Below, piece after piece: positions 44,687-52,683 of a stretch of 64,000 bases of DNA. The notes beneath the pieces were generated by a model. It saw only the letters and a list, made by a program, of their open reading frames with translations, was not told where the DNA came from and did not search any database. The translations under genes were made by a program, and so were the position numbers. Numbering within the stretch: the first letter of the stretch is position 1; each line of letters begins with the position of its first letter. Source of the DNA: Clostridia bacterium (lineage in GTDB: Bacteria > Bacillota > Clostridia > Lachnospirales > Cellulosilyticaceae); the NCBI GenBank assembly GCA_029239755.1, contig JARBUI010000001.1, forward strand, positions 62,001-126,000, given 5' to 3'.

Positions 44687-45661
44687 TTAATTTTTCTTTC
44701 TAAAGTATGTACTTGCGAGAGCTACTGCTAAAACCACACCTTTTACAATATCTAATGAATAATATGGTACTGAAAGCATAACAAGTCCATTTTCAAGAAT
44801 ACCTACCAAAAGTGCTCCAACAAGTGTACCTACAGCATTTGCTTTTCCTGCTCCTGCAAACGAAAAACCTATGTAAGCCGCTGCAACGGCTGGCATCAGG
44901 TAGCCTGCTCCTGCATTAATCTGTGCCGATCCAACCCTTGATGCAACCATAATCCCACCAAGTGCTGCAAAAAGAGTGGATAAGAAATAGGCAAGTGTAC
45001 GATAGCGATTTACCGGAATCCCCGAAAGACGCGCTGCCTCCAAATTCCCTCCTACAGCATAAAGATATCTGCCGTGTTTTGAGTAAGTAAGAAAAATATG
45101 TACAGCAATGACAACAACAAGCATAATGATAATAATCCAAGGAGCTTCTCCTATTTTACTAAATATTGCAGGTACTTTTCCTGTAGTAATGGTACCATCA
45201 AGCCTTGCCATATTCTGTGATACTGAGCCGCCTCCTGAATAAGTCATTGCAACCCCTTGGAAGATAAACATAGAGGCAAGCGTCGCAAGCATGTCAGGCA
45301 CCTTAAGTTTTACAATAAGAAATGCATTGATTGCTGCAACAGTCAGTGCTACCACAAGCGCAAGAGCAACTGATGTAAAAGCTGGCATGCCATACCATAT
45401 GAACATAGTCATAACAAGTGCGTCTGCAAAAGTTGCTGTTGACCCTACTGAAAGGTCAAAACCATTGACCGTGAGTGAGATAGTAACCCCTATTGCGATA
45501 ACTGTAACGATCGATATACTACGCAAGATAGTTGTTAAATTACTCATTGTTAAAAAGGTAGCTGGCATCATAACCGAAAATAAAATAATTAGAAATGCAA
45601 TTGTAAGTACTGTTCCCCACTTACTTAAAAAATCAATCAAAGATAATTTTTTTGATTCCAT
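44687..45661 (-). CDS. Sugar ABC transporter permease of the methylthioribose operon
   Basis: A 324-residue RbsC-type permease with about eight to ten hydrophobic segments and family motifs NGFDLSVGSTATFADAL near residue 65 and AVAAAYIGFSFAGAGKANAVGTL near 260. It is placed between the ATPase and mtnK. Given the following genes, methylthioribose (or 5-deoxyribose) is the expected cargo; this is context, not something the sequence proves. Confidence 0.9.
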   Translation of the reverse strand: MESKKLSLIDFLSKWGTVLTIAFLIILFSVMMPATFLTMSNLTTILRSISIVTVIAIGVTISLTVNGFDLSVGSTATFADALVMTMFIWYGMPAFTSVALALVVALTVAAINAFLIVKLKVPDMLATLASMFIFQGVAMTYSGGGSVSQNMARLDGTITTGKVPAIFSKIGEAPWIIIIMLVVVIAVHIFLTYSKHGRYLYAVGGNLEAARLSGIPVNRYRTLAYFLSTLFAALGGIMVASRVGSAQINAGAGYLMPAVAAAYIGFSFAGAGKANAVGTLVGALLVGILENGLVMLSVPYYSLDIVKGVVLAVALASTYFRKKN

Positions 45662-45663
45662 AA

Positions 45664-47187
45664 TCAGTGTCCTCCCGTAGAATAATAAAGAAGTTCTTGC
45701 TCATTTGTTTCTGAAACCTTTAGTTCTTTTGCTATTTCACCGTCGTACATCACATAAGTTTTATCTGCTATCGCTAATATTTCACTAAACTCACAGGATG
45801 CATAAATTACGCCTTTGCCCATTTCAACTAAGCGTTCTATAAGTTCGAATATATCCCTCTTTGCTCCAACATCTACTCCTTTTGTGGGCTCATCAAATAT
45901 ATACACTTCCGCATCTGATACAAGCCATTTCCCAACGGCTACTTTTTGTTGGTTCCCACCAGACAGAAGTTTCACCAGTTGGTCCTCAGAAGGCGTTTTA
46001 ATGCCTAAATCTTTGATAATATCTCTTGCCGCTTGTTTTTCTAACTTTTTATTTACAAAACTAAACTTATTTGTATACTTTTTAAGAGAAGTTGCAGAAA
46101 GGTTTGCATAAACAGGATCTTCTACTAGTATCCCTTCTTTTCTTCTTTCTTCCGGTACTAAAGCAAGACCTTGTTTAACAGCTGTGTATGGATTCGTTAT
46201 TTTAAGTAGCTTTCCATTTAGCTTAATTTCTCCTCCTGATTGCTTCATTGCCCCAAAAAGTGTCTTGCATAATTCTGTTTTACCAGCTCCTACAAGTCCT
46301 GCAAGTCCTACAATCTCACCTTTTCTTACATCAAAGGTTACATTTTTAACTGCGCCGTCTTTTTCGCTAAGACCTTTTACCTCAAGTACGACTTCTCCAA
46401 TTTCAAATTGTTTCTTAGGATATGTATCATCAAAACGTCTTCCAAGCATAAGTTCTACAATTTGATTAGGCGTAAGGTTTTCATCTATATCCATATTAGC
46501 TACAACTGTTCCGTCTTTCATAACTGTTATACTTTCACATATCTCAAATAGTTCATGAAGTCGATGTGAAATAAAAATGATACCAACATTCTCATTTTGA
46601 GCCAAGTCTCTGACAATTCTAAAAAGCTCTTTTGTTTCTGTATTGCTAAGCGGTGCTGTTGGTTCATCTAATATAAGAAATCGGCACTCAAGGGCTACAG
46701 CTCTTGCTATAAGTACCATTTGTTTCTCAGCAAGCGATAAATTACTTACTAAAGTATTTACATCAATCTTCATATTAAGTTTTTTCAAAATAGCCTCTGC
46801 ACTTCTTTTTACTTCTTTCCAATTTACCATTTGCTTCTTACCCATTTTGTTAACAATGCTGTTTAACATAATGTTTTCAGCAACACTCAAATAAGGAATA
46901 AGTGCAGTATCTACTTCTTGGTATACAATTTCTATGCCTTTATTTTTAGCTTCCTTAGGTGAGCGGATTTCAACCAGCTCCCCATCAATAAATATTTCTC
47001 CAGTATAGTGGGTATTAGCTCCCGCAAGAACCTTCATTAACGTTGATTTGCCTGCACCATTTGCTCCTATAAGAGCATGTATCCTGCCGCTTTCAATTTC
47101 AAAGTCAACATTAGAAAGTGCTTTTACCCCGGGAAACTCTATTGATATATCCTGCATTTTAAGCTTAATACGCTTTATTTCTTCCAT
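45664..47187 (-). CDS. Sugar ABC transporter ATP-binding protein of the methylthioribose operon
   Basis: About 507 residues with two ABC domains. Domain 1: Walker A GANGAGKST, Walker B FLILDEPTAPLS. Domain 2: GLVGAGKTE, signature LLSGGNQQKVAVGKWL, Walker B VYIFDEPTKGVD. It resembles the RbsA/MglA group. Two in-frame ATGs are possible; 47187 has GGATGG about ten bases upstream, while the one at 47205 lacks a site. The stop overlaps the permease ribosome binding site. Confidence 0.9.
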   Translation of the reverse strand: MEEIKRIKLKMQDISIEFPGVKALSNVDFEIESGRIHALIGANGAGKSTLMKVLAGANTHYTGEIFIDGELVEIRSPKEAKNKGIEIVYQEVDTALIPYLSVAENIMLNSIVNKMGKKQMVNWKEVKRSAEAILKKLNMKIDVNTLVSNLSLAEKQMVLIARAVALECRFLILDEPTAPLSNTETKELFRIVRDLAQNENVGIIFISHRLHELFEICESITVMKDGTVVANMDIDENLTPNQIVELMLGRRFDDTYPKKQFEIGEVVLEVKGLSEKDGAVKNVTFDVRKGEIVGLAGLVGAGKTELCKTLFGAMKQSGGEIKLNGKLLKITNPYTAVKQGLALVPEERRKEGILVEDPVYANLSATSLKKYTNKFSFVNKKLEKQAARDIIKDLGIKTPSEDQLVKLLSGGNQQKVAVGKWLVSDAEVYIFDEPTKGVDVGAKRDIFELIERLVEMGKGVIYASCEFSEILAIADKTYVMYDGEIAKELKVSETNEQELLYYSTGGH

Positions 47188-47290
47188 TTGATCACATCCA
47201 TCCATTAATTGAAAGTCATCACTGATTTTTATATTTACATTCAGAAAAGAAAGGGAAGCGGAGTGTAGCTTCCCTATTCATAAGTATTAT

Positions 47291-48415
47291 CTATTTACCA
47301 TTTTTTGTACGTAATTCATCCATCCATGGTTCATTAAATGCATCTGATTGGCCCCAGCCCTCAACAACGTCTTTTAATGTATCCATAATTGTATCTGCTT
47401 TTAGCTGACTTCTCTTAATAAGGCTAGCTTGAAGATCGTATGTTTCTGGTGTTTCTTCACCTTTTATCTTTTTAGCAAGTAATCTTGTATCAACAATACC
47501 AATAAGCTTTGGATCAACTGCTGCTGTTGCACTCCAAATACTTCCTTCTTCCATCATTAGATTAATATCTTGATTAGAAACGTCGATGGATACGAGGTTA
47601 ATATCTTTACGATTCGCTTCTTTTAAAGCTTTGTTTCCGCCTTTTGCCATTTCATCCCATGAGCCCCACATTGCATCAACAGTTCCTTCTGGATATTTTG
47701 GAAGTACTGCTGCCACTCTTGTAGAAACTTCGCCTTGTACATCATCTAAAGTAGAAGGTCCGATAAACTCAACTGTTTCAATTTTACCTTCTGCTTCATA
47801 TTGTTTGTATATAGCATCACGTCTGTCAAGAGGAGGGATTCCTGGTCCAAACCATATTTTTAATACTTTAGCTGGTTTGTTTTTTGAGGCAGCTACAATT
47901 TCGTCAAGTGATAATTTTGCTAATGCAGTATCATCTTGTGCTGTAGATGTAATGCCTTCTGGTACAACCCCATCTTTAAAAGCTGTATCAAAAGTAACTA
48001 CTTTCATGCCTTTATCTAAAGCAGGCTTTAACATGTCAGTAGAATACTCAGCTTTACCGTGAGAAATAATGAGTCCGTCATAATCTTTTTGAATTTGCTG
48101 TGCAACTAATTCTTGGAACTTTGCATCATCACCATTTGAAATAAAGGTATCTACCTTATAGCCAAATGACTCCCCTTCACTTTTACACCCATCAAGAAAT
48201 TGTTTTGTATGGTCATCTGAAGGCAAATTTCTTATTACTGCAATTTTAATCTGATCTGCACTGCTTTCACTTGAATCTTTGCTAGTTTCTTCTGTGCTTG
48301 CTGCATTACTATCTGCCGCCTTACTGCCAGTCTCGGAACCTGCGTTCCCACATCCAACAAGAGCTGATGTTGCTAATACAACTACTGTAAGTAATGATAA
48401 AAACTTCCTCATCAT
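47291..48415 (-). CDS. Sugar-binding lipoprotein of the methylthioribose operon
   Basis: A 374-residue exported receptor. The signal peptide ends with lipobox ALVGC near residue 22 and is followed by a Ser/Glu-rich linker. The mature part is a periplasmic-binding-protein type I fold (KIAVIRNLPSDDHTKQFLDGCKSEGESFGYKV, DYDGLIISHGKAEYS, VDAMWGSWDEMAKGGNKALKEAN). It has little resemblance in its binding segments to the binding protein at 20527-21552, which argues for a different ligand. First transporter gene after the LacI regulator, with TAGGAGG. Confidence 0.9.
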   Translation of the reverse strand: MMRKFLSLLTVVVLATSALVGCGNAGSETGSKAADSNAASTEETSKDSSESSADQIKIAVIRNLPSDDHTKQFLDGCKSEGESFGYKVDTFISNGDDAKFQELVAQQIQKDYDGLIISHGKAEYSTDMLKPALDKGMKVVTFDTAFKDGVVPEGITSTAQDDTALAKLSLDEIVAASKNKPAKVLKIWFGPGIPPLDRRDAIYKQYEAEGKIETVEFIGPSTLDDVQGEVSTRVAAVLPKYPEGTVDAMWGSWDEMAKGGNKALKEANRKDINLVSIDVSNQDINLMMEEGSIWSATAAVDPKLIGIVDTRLLAKKIKGEETPETYDLQASLIKRSQLKADTIMDTLKDVVEGWGQSDAFNEPWMDELRTKNGK

Positions 48416-48500
48416 AAATTACCTCCTAATTATGTATTGTTATAATTGATTACTGCCTGTTTATATAATAACTATAGAATAAGTACAACACTCCTCATAC

Positions 48501-49535
48501 TTAACCATAGGCATTATCTAAAAATAAAAAATTCGGAACATCTACGCTTTCTCTTTTGATGAGCTTAGGTCTAATAACTATTTTAATGCACTCATCTGAA
48601 GGATCATTGATCTTTGAGTCTAATAACTTTACTGCTAATTCACCAAGCTTCTCCTTATTAACTCTCATTGTAGTCAAACTCCTGTCAAGCATCATGCAAA
48701 AAGGAATATCATCAAAACCAACAACTGATATTTGACTCGGTATTTCTATCCCCTTCTGCCGGAGCGCCTTAATAGCCCCTATTGCAATGGTGTCATTGGC
48801 TGCTACAAAAGCTGTAGGTAATCTTTTTTCTTCTTCAAGTTGTCTAAGCATATCGTTGTATGCTCCCTCCAAAGTAGGCTGCACCGTTTTAATGTAATGA
48901 TCATCTTTCAAGATACCCAATTGCTCGAGGGCTATGTGATACCCTTGTGTCCGCTGATCAAAGTTAGAAAATCTTACAGTGCTGTCTATATACCCTATCT
49001 CCCGGTGTCCTAATTCATATAAATATTTTGCAACTTCAAAAATGCCTCCGTGATTATCCATCACGACACTGTCTACATCATAATGTTCAAGCATATTATC
49101 CACTGCAACGACCGGGATCGGAATACTTGATAAAAGATGTACATGTTTGATACTTATTTCAGTTGCTAACCAAATAACCCCTGCAAAGTCTTCAAACAAT
49201 ATTTCTCTTATTTCACTTTCCAAATCAACAGCCTGGATATTCTTCATAATGAGATTATAAGCGGAACTACTCGCTGCAAGTTCGATAGCATCTATAATCC
49301 TCGCAACGAAATCACCATTCTGTTCGATAGCAGCCCCATTATCTATATACTTGATAAACAAAATACTTTTTTTAGTTGGAACAGCCTTTTTACTGTATCC
49401 ATATTTCGCTGCTATTCCCATTACTAACTTTCGGGTTTCTTCTCCCACACCAACCTTATTATTTAGAACAAGTGATACGGTAGATTGTGAAACTCCCGCT
49501 AATTCTGAAATTTCTTTTATAGTCATATGCATCAT
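48501..49535 (-). CDS. LacI-family regulator heading the microcompartment operon
   Basis: A 344-residue repressor with an N-terminal LacI helix-turn-helix (TIKEISELAGVSQSTVSLVLNNK), hinge helix region and a sugar-binding core ending VVGFDDIPFCMMLDRSLTTMRVNKEKLGELAVKLL. It is the first coding gene after the SAM riboswitch and is separated from the binding-protein gene by only 85 bases with no terminator, so it is probably part of the same transcript. Likely inducer: methylthioribose, deoxyribose or a phosphorylated derivative. The exact start is unsure, as no good ribosome binding site is seen near the clustered ATG codons. Confidence 0.88.
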   Translation of the reverse strand: MMHMTIKEISELAGVSQSTVSLVLNNKVGVGEETRKLVMGIAAKYGYSKKAVPTKKSILFIKYIDNGAAIEQNGDFVARIIDAIELAASSSAYNLIMKNIQAVDLESEIREILFEDFAGVIWLATEISIKHVHLLSSIPIPVVAVDNMLEHYDVDSVVMDNHGGIFEVAKYLYELGHREIGYIDSTVRFSNFDQRTQGYHIALEQLGILKDDHYIKTVQPTLEGAYNDMLRQLEEEKRLPTAFVAANDTIAIGAIKALRQKGIEIPSQISVVGFDDIPFCMMLDRSLTTMRVNKEKLGELAVKLLDSKINDPSDECIKIVIRPKLIKRESVDVPNFLFLDNAYG

Positions 49536-49835
49536 CCATTTTGTTTGTGGCTTTTGTTATTAAAATATTATCATAAATTTATTAAAAAATAAAGTGTTTT
49601 TTTAATAAATTTATATAATTATTTTAATAATACTTATAATCACACGTTTTTTTACACAAACAAAATCAAATATTACATATCCATGTAGATACATTAACCA
49701 ATTAATACATTGTTATTCATACTCTTTTCAAAACTTTATTAAATACACAATTAAATATTCTTGAGTAAAAACTATTAAATTTTATTAAATAATGTCGTAT
49801 TTTCGAATATAACTTTTAAAAATAATGTTTTATTA
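49536..49835 (-). other. 300-base AT-rich leader between riboswitch terminator and LacI start
   Basis: No gene is visible. The motif TTTATTAAAT recurs at about 49735, 49780 and 49828 (plus strand), with related forms near 49578 and 49600. These could be operator half-sites for one of the two LacI proteins or simply AT-rich repetition. A further internal promoter here cannot be excluded. Confidence 0.4.
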
Positions 49836-49872
49836 AATAAAAAACAGCCCTCTGTAATAAGAAGGCTGTTTA
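49836..49872 (-). terminator. Riboswitch-controlled intrinsic terminator
   Basis: Minus-strand hairpin with about 12 base pairs (AAACAGCCTTCT with AGAGGGCTGTTT) followed by a T run. The segment TTCTTAT in its 5' arm (49857-49863) is complementary to ATAAGAA at the 3' side of the aptamer (49896-49902), so it can form an antiterminator when SAM is absent. Confidence 0.9.
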
Positions 49873-49897
49873 GATAAAATAATCTGCAAATTGCTTT

Positions 49898-50015
49898 CTT
49901 ATCTCTCAAACCACGCATGGTTTGCAGGAATTAGCACCTTAAGTAATTTTTTTTTATAATCATTACTTTGGTTGCTGGGCTTCATAGGGCCAGTCCCTCT
50001 GCCTCTCTTAATAAG
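49898..50015 (-). promoter_or_regulatory. SAM-I (S-box) riboswitch aptamer
   Basis: The minus strand carries the S-box consensus almost unchanged: P1 closed by CTTAT/ATAAG, then AAGAGAGGCAGAGGGACTGG, CCC, the GAAGCCCAGCAACC segment, a P3 hairpin with AT-rich arms, AAGGTGCTAATTCC and a P4 stem (AAACCA...TGGTTT) before GAGATAAG. This is a class I SAM aptamer. With the downstream terminator it should stop transcription when SAM is plentiful. It lies 363 bases before the LacI start and nowhere near an ordinary methionine biosynthesis gene, so the microcompartment operon is its evident target. Confidence 0.96.
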
Positions 50016-50063
50016 GTTGTAAAATCATTATTTAGTTTTTCATAGTATTTCTATATGTTTAGT

Positions 50064-50092
50064 AGTATATAACCCTCTCTTTAAATTGTCAA
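50064..50092 (-). promoter_or_regulatory. Consensus promoter of the SAM-riboswitch/microcompartment operon
   Basis: TTGACA (50087-50092) and TATACT (50064-50069) on the minus strand, separated by exactly 17 bases. Transcription would begin near 50057, about 40 bases before the aptamer, which fits an S-box leader. Confidence 0.88.
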
Positions 50093-50121
50093 TACTTTTT
50101 AGAATTATTATGTACAATTAG

Positions 50122-50152
50122 AAAAAGCATTAAGATATATTCATCTCAATGC
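50122..50152 (-). terminator. Terminator of the upstream LacI gene
   Basis: Minus-strand hairpin GCATTGAGAT...ATCTTAATGC (one mismatch) followed by TTTTTC, immediately after the stop of the regulator at 50154. It separates that gene from the riboswitch promoter. Confidence 0.8.
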
Positions 50153-50153
50153 T

Positions 50154-51176
50154 CTACTTCAGTTCTTTATTATTTAGGTTATATACACTTTCTCTCACAA
50201 CCAATTTGGGCTGTACTAGAATCTTCATATACGTATCCGAAGGAGAATTTATTTTCTCATCCAATAACTTTATAGCCATCTCCCCTAGCTTTTCTTTTTC
50301 AACTCTCATCGTTGTTAGGGGCGAATCCAGTATAACACAAAATGGAATGTCATCAAAACCGACTACGGATACTTGTTCAGGCACTTTAATATCATACTGT
50401 TTAAGAGCTTTAACTACTCCAATCGCCATAGTATCATTTGCCGCTACATAAGCCGTTGGTAAGCTTTCCGCCCCTTCCAAGTACTCTAACATATTTTGAT
50501 AAGCGCCTTCCAATGTTGGCAACACTGTTGCTACATACTTCTTATCATAACATAAGTCCAGCTTTTTGAGCGCTTTTCTATATCCAGCTTCTCTTTGAAT
50601 CATATTAGAAATATTTATAGTACTGTCAATATATCCAATCTGACGATGTCCTAGGCTGTAAAGATAATGCACCGCATCATAAATGCCACTATAGTTATCC
50701 ATTACAACTGAATCTATATTGCTGTTTTCAAACATATTATCCACTGTTACAATCGGGACAGATACCTTACGTAATATTTCAACTGCTTCATCATCTGCTT
50801 CAGTAGCCAAAAAAATCATACCTGAAAATTCGTCAAATAATACATTATCAAGTTCTTTATCTAGTTGGTCCGCAATTACATTTTTAATTACAACATTATA
50901 TCCGCAGTTACTTGCTGTACATTCTATTGCATCTACTACCCTGGCAATAAAATCCCCATTTTTGTCAACAGATACTCCACTATTGATATACTTAACGAGT
51001 AAAACATTTCTTCTAGGGACATTATTTTTCTTATTATAGCCATGTCTATTGGCTATTTCTAATATGATCTGTCTAGTCTCTTCTTTAACAGCACCTTTAT
51101 TATTAAGTGCAAGTGATACTGTTGATTGTGACACTCCAGCCATTTCAGCAATTTCTTTAATCGTCATATTTTCCAT
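50154..51176 (-). CDS. Second LacI-family regulator, paralogue of the operon-heading one
   Basis: A 340-residue LacI protein very similar along its length to the one at 48501-49535: the same opening (TIKEIAEMAGVSQSTVSLALNNK), the same IYDAVHYLYSLGHRQIGYIDSTINISN-type core and the same VVGFDDIPFC ending. It is transcribed alone and ended by a terminator, just before the riboswitch promoter. The pair looks like a tandem duplication that has diverged; the two may sense different ligands (for example methylthioribose and 5-deoxyribose) or bind the same operators. Confidence 0.88.
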   Translation of the reverse strand: MENMTIKEIAEMAGVSQSTVSLALNNKGAVKEETRQIILEIANRHGYNKKNNVPRRNVLLVKYINSGVSVDKNGDFIARVVDAIECTASNCGYNVVIKNVIADQLDKELDNVLFDEFSGMIFLATEADDEAVEILRKVSVPIVTVDNMFENSNIDSVVMDNYSGIYDAVHYLYSLGHRQIGYIDSTINISNMIQREAGYRKALKKLDLCYDKKYVATVLPTLEGAYQNMLEYLEGAESLPTAYVAANDTMAIGVVKALKQYDIKVPEQVSVVGFDDIPFCVILDSPLTTMRVEKEKLGEMAIKLLDEKINSPSDTYMKILVQPKLVVRESVYNLNNKELK

Positions 51177-51277
51177 CTCAATTTCATTATTAGTTTATTT
51201 CATAGTATACCACATTTGTTCAAATAAAAAAATGCAGTACTCATCATACATAAAAACACTTCCAATTCATCAATACC

Positions 51278-51595
51278 TTACTCTTTAATATACGAACAAC
51301 AATAGTCACTTACTTCTTTAATAATAAGATCAAAACTCGAATGACTAGGAACTATAAAACTTTCTCCTTCTTTGTACTTAGTAAATGTCTCGCTTCCTGG
51401 CAGTTTCACATCCATACTTCCGCCTAATACTTCCATTATTTCTTTATCAGCTGTAGAGAAAGTGTATTCTCCTGGCAGCATAATCCCTAATGTTTTCTTT
51501 TCTCCGTTTTCAAAAACAATTGTCCTGCTTGTTACCTTCCCGTCAAAATAAACGTTAGCTTTTTTTATTATCGTAATATTTTCAAATCGTTCCAT
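51278..51595 (-). CDS. ppnP: Pyrimidine/purine nucleoside phosphorylase PpnP
   Basis: A 105-residue cupin of the PpnP (YaiE, formerly DUF1255) family, which cleaves a broad set of nucleosides with phosphate to base and pentose-1-phosphate. The family pattern [41 protein letters not shown] and [11 protein letters not shown] is unmistakable. Start has GAAGGAGA. It lies 100 bases from the second LacI gene. If it accepts methylthioadenosine or 5'-deoxyadenosine, the product would be the exact substrate of MtnA and would bypass MtnK; this is inference. Confidence 0.9.
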   Translation of the reverse strand: MERFENITIIKKANVYFDGKVTSRTIVFENGEKKTLGIMLPGEYTFSTADKEIMEVLGGSMDVKLPGSETFTKYKEGESFIVPSHSSFDLIIKEVSDYCCSYIKE

Positions 51596-51653
51596 TTCTC
51601 GTCTCCTTCTAAAATAAATATAATTTTATATCATACCCTTTAAAATGTCTATC

Positions 51654-52544
51654 TCATTTACCAAAATACTTGTTATTAATACATTCATACAGTTCAAAAA
51701 GCCTCTTCAAATGATAATTATAAACAATATCTTCTTCTGAATTATTCTTTATAATGTTCTCTTTGCAGTCTAAGCAGTTTATAATCCCTAGCTCACCAAG
51801 CTTTTTCAAATTAACAGCACTGATAAGGGGGTACCCAGGTAGTTCGCCAAGGATCTCAAGATGCATATATAGAGACTTAACACATGCTATATCTGTATAG
51901 AGAGCAGCTATTGCATCAATTCTTTTTTTGGCATGAATATCTACCTTGTAAGCATCAAATTCTCTTTCAAGCTCCGTTATTTTATCATACATTTTAAATA
52001 CATTATTTTTCTCTTTTCCTATGATACACTCATTAATATGAGAAGCAACATCCTTTATTATATCCTTAAGATCTTTTTCAATATAGGCAAGTCCATCAAA
52101 AGGAAAAAATAAAAAATTAACCACAATAGCTATGACTATTCCTATAAATGTCTCTATAATTCTCCGAGCGCTGTAAACAAGTGCACTCTGATCCTTTAGA
52201 TTAACCATAATAGCAAGAAATACAATGCCTCCAACTACAATAGATCCCTTTACTTGCATCATATTACATACTGTGATAAGTATAATAATACCTATTCCGC
52301 ACATCAAGGCATTTTCCGGCATCACTGAAGCAAATACAAGTCCAGTCAAAGCACCCACTAGTGTTCCAACCATCCTGTTTCTGCCTGTTTTAAAAGAGCC
52401 AATAATTGTTTTATCCATAGATACAATAACTGCAATAGCAGCATAAAAGGCACTATCAAGCCGTATTGCTGCTGTAACTAATATACATAGCCAGATAGCT
52501 ATACCGGTCTTTATAGTTCTTAAGCCTATGTATTTTTTAAACAT
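51654..52544 (-). CDS. Aromatic acid exporter-like (ArAE_1/FUSC-type) membrane protein
   Basis: About 296 residues: a short N-terminal amphipathic helix (MFKKYIGLRTIKTGIAIWL), four to six closely packed hydrophobic helices to about residue 160 with VSMDKTIIGSFKTGRNRMVGTLVGAL, then a soluble helical C-terminal half. This is the layout of ArAE_1 (YgaE/FUSC-like) proteins, proposed exporters of organic acids. ATG at 52544 is chosen because AGGTGA precedes it. Substrate unknown. Confidence 0.8.
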   Translation of the reverse strand: MFKKYIGLRTIKTGIAIWLCILVTAAIRLDSAFYAAIAVIVSMDKTIIGSFKTGRNRMVGTLVGALTGLVFASVMPENALMCGIGIIILITVCNMMQVKGSIVVGGIVFLAIMVNLKDQSALVYSARRIIETFIGIVIAIVVNFLFFPFDGLAYIEKDLKDIIKDVASHINECIIGKEKNNVFKMYDKITELEREFDAYKVDIHAKKRIDAIAALYTDIACVKSLYMHLEILGELPGYPLISAVNLKKLGELGIINCLDCKENIIKNNSEEDIVYNYHLKRLFELYECINNKYFGK

Positions 52545-52620
52545 ATTTGTCACCTGCTACACCATTTTTTGAATAGGATTTTTTATTGTTACGAGCGCAG
52601 ATTATCTTATCTTTAATACA

Positions 52621-52660
52621 AAACAAAAGCACTCACCACTAAAAGTTTGATGTGAGCGCC
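52621..52660 (-). terminator. Terminator after pyruvate kinase
   Basis: Minus-strand hairpin GCGCTCAC...GTGAGTGC with a 15-base loop followed by TTTTGTTTT, 24 bases past the pyk stop. Confidence 0.65.
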
Positions 52661-52683
52661 ATTGCTCTTTCTTTACTATCAAC

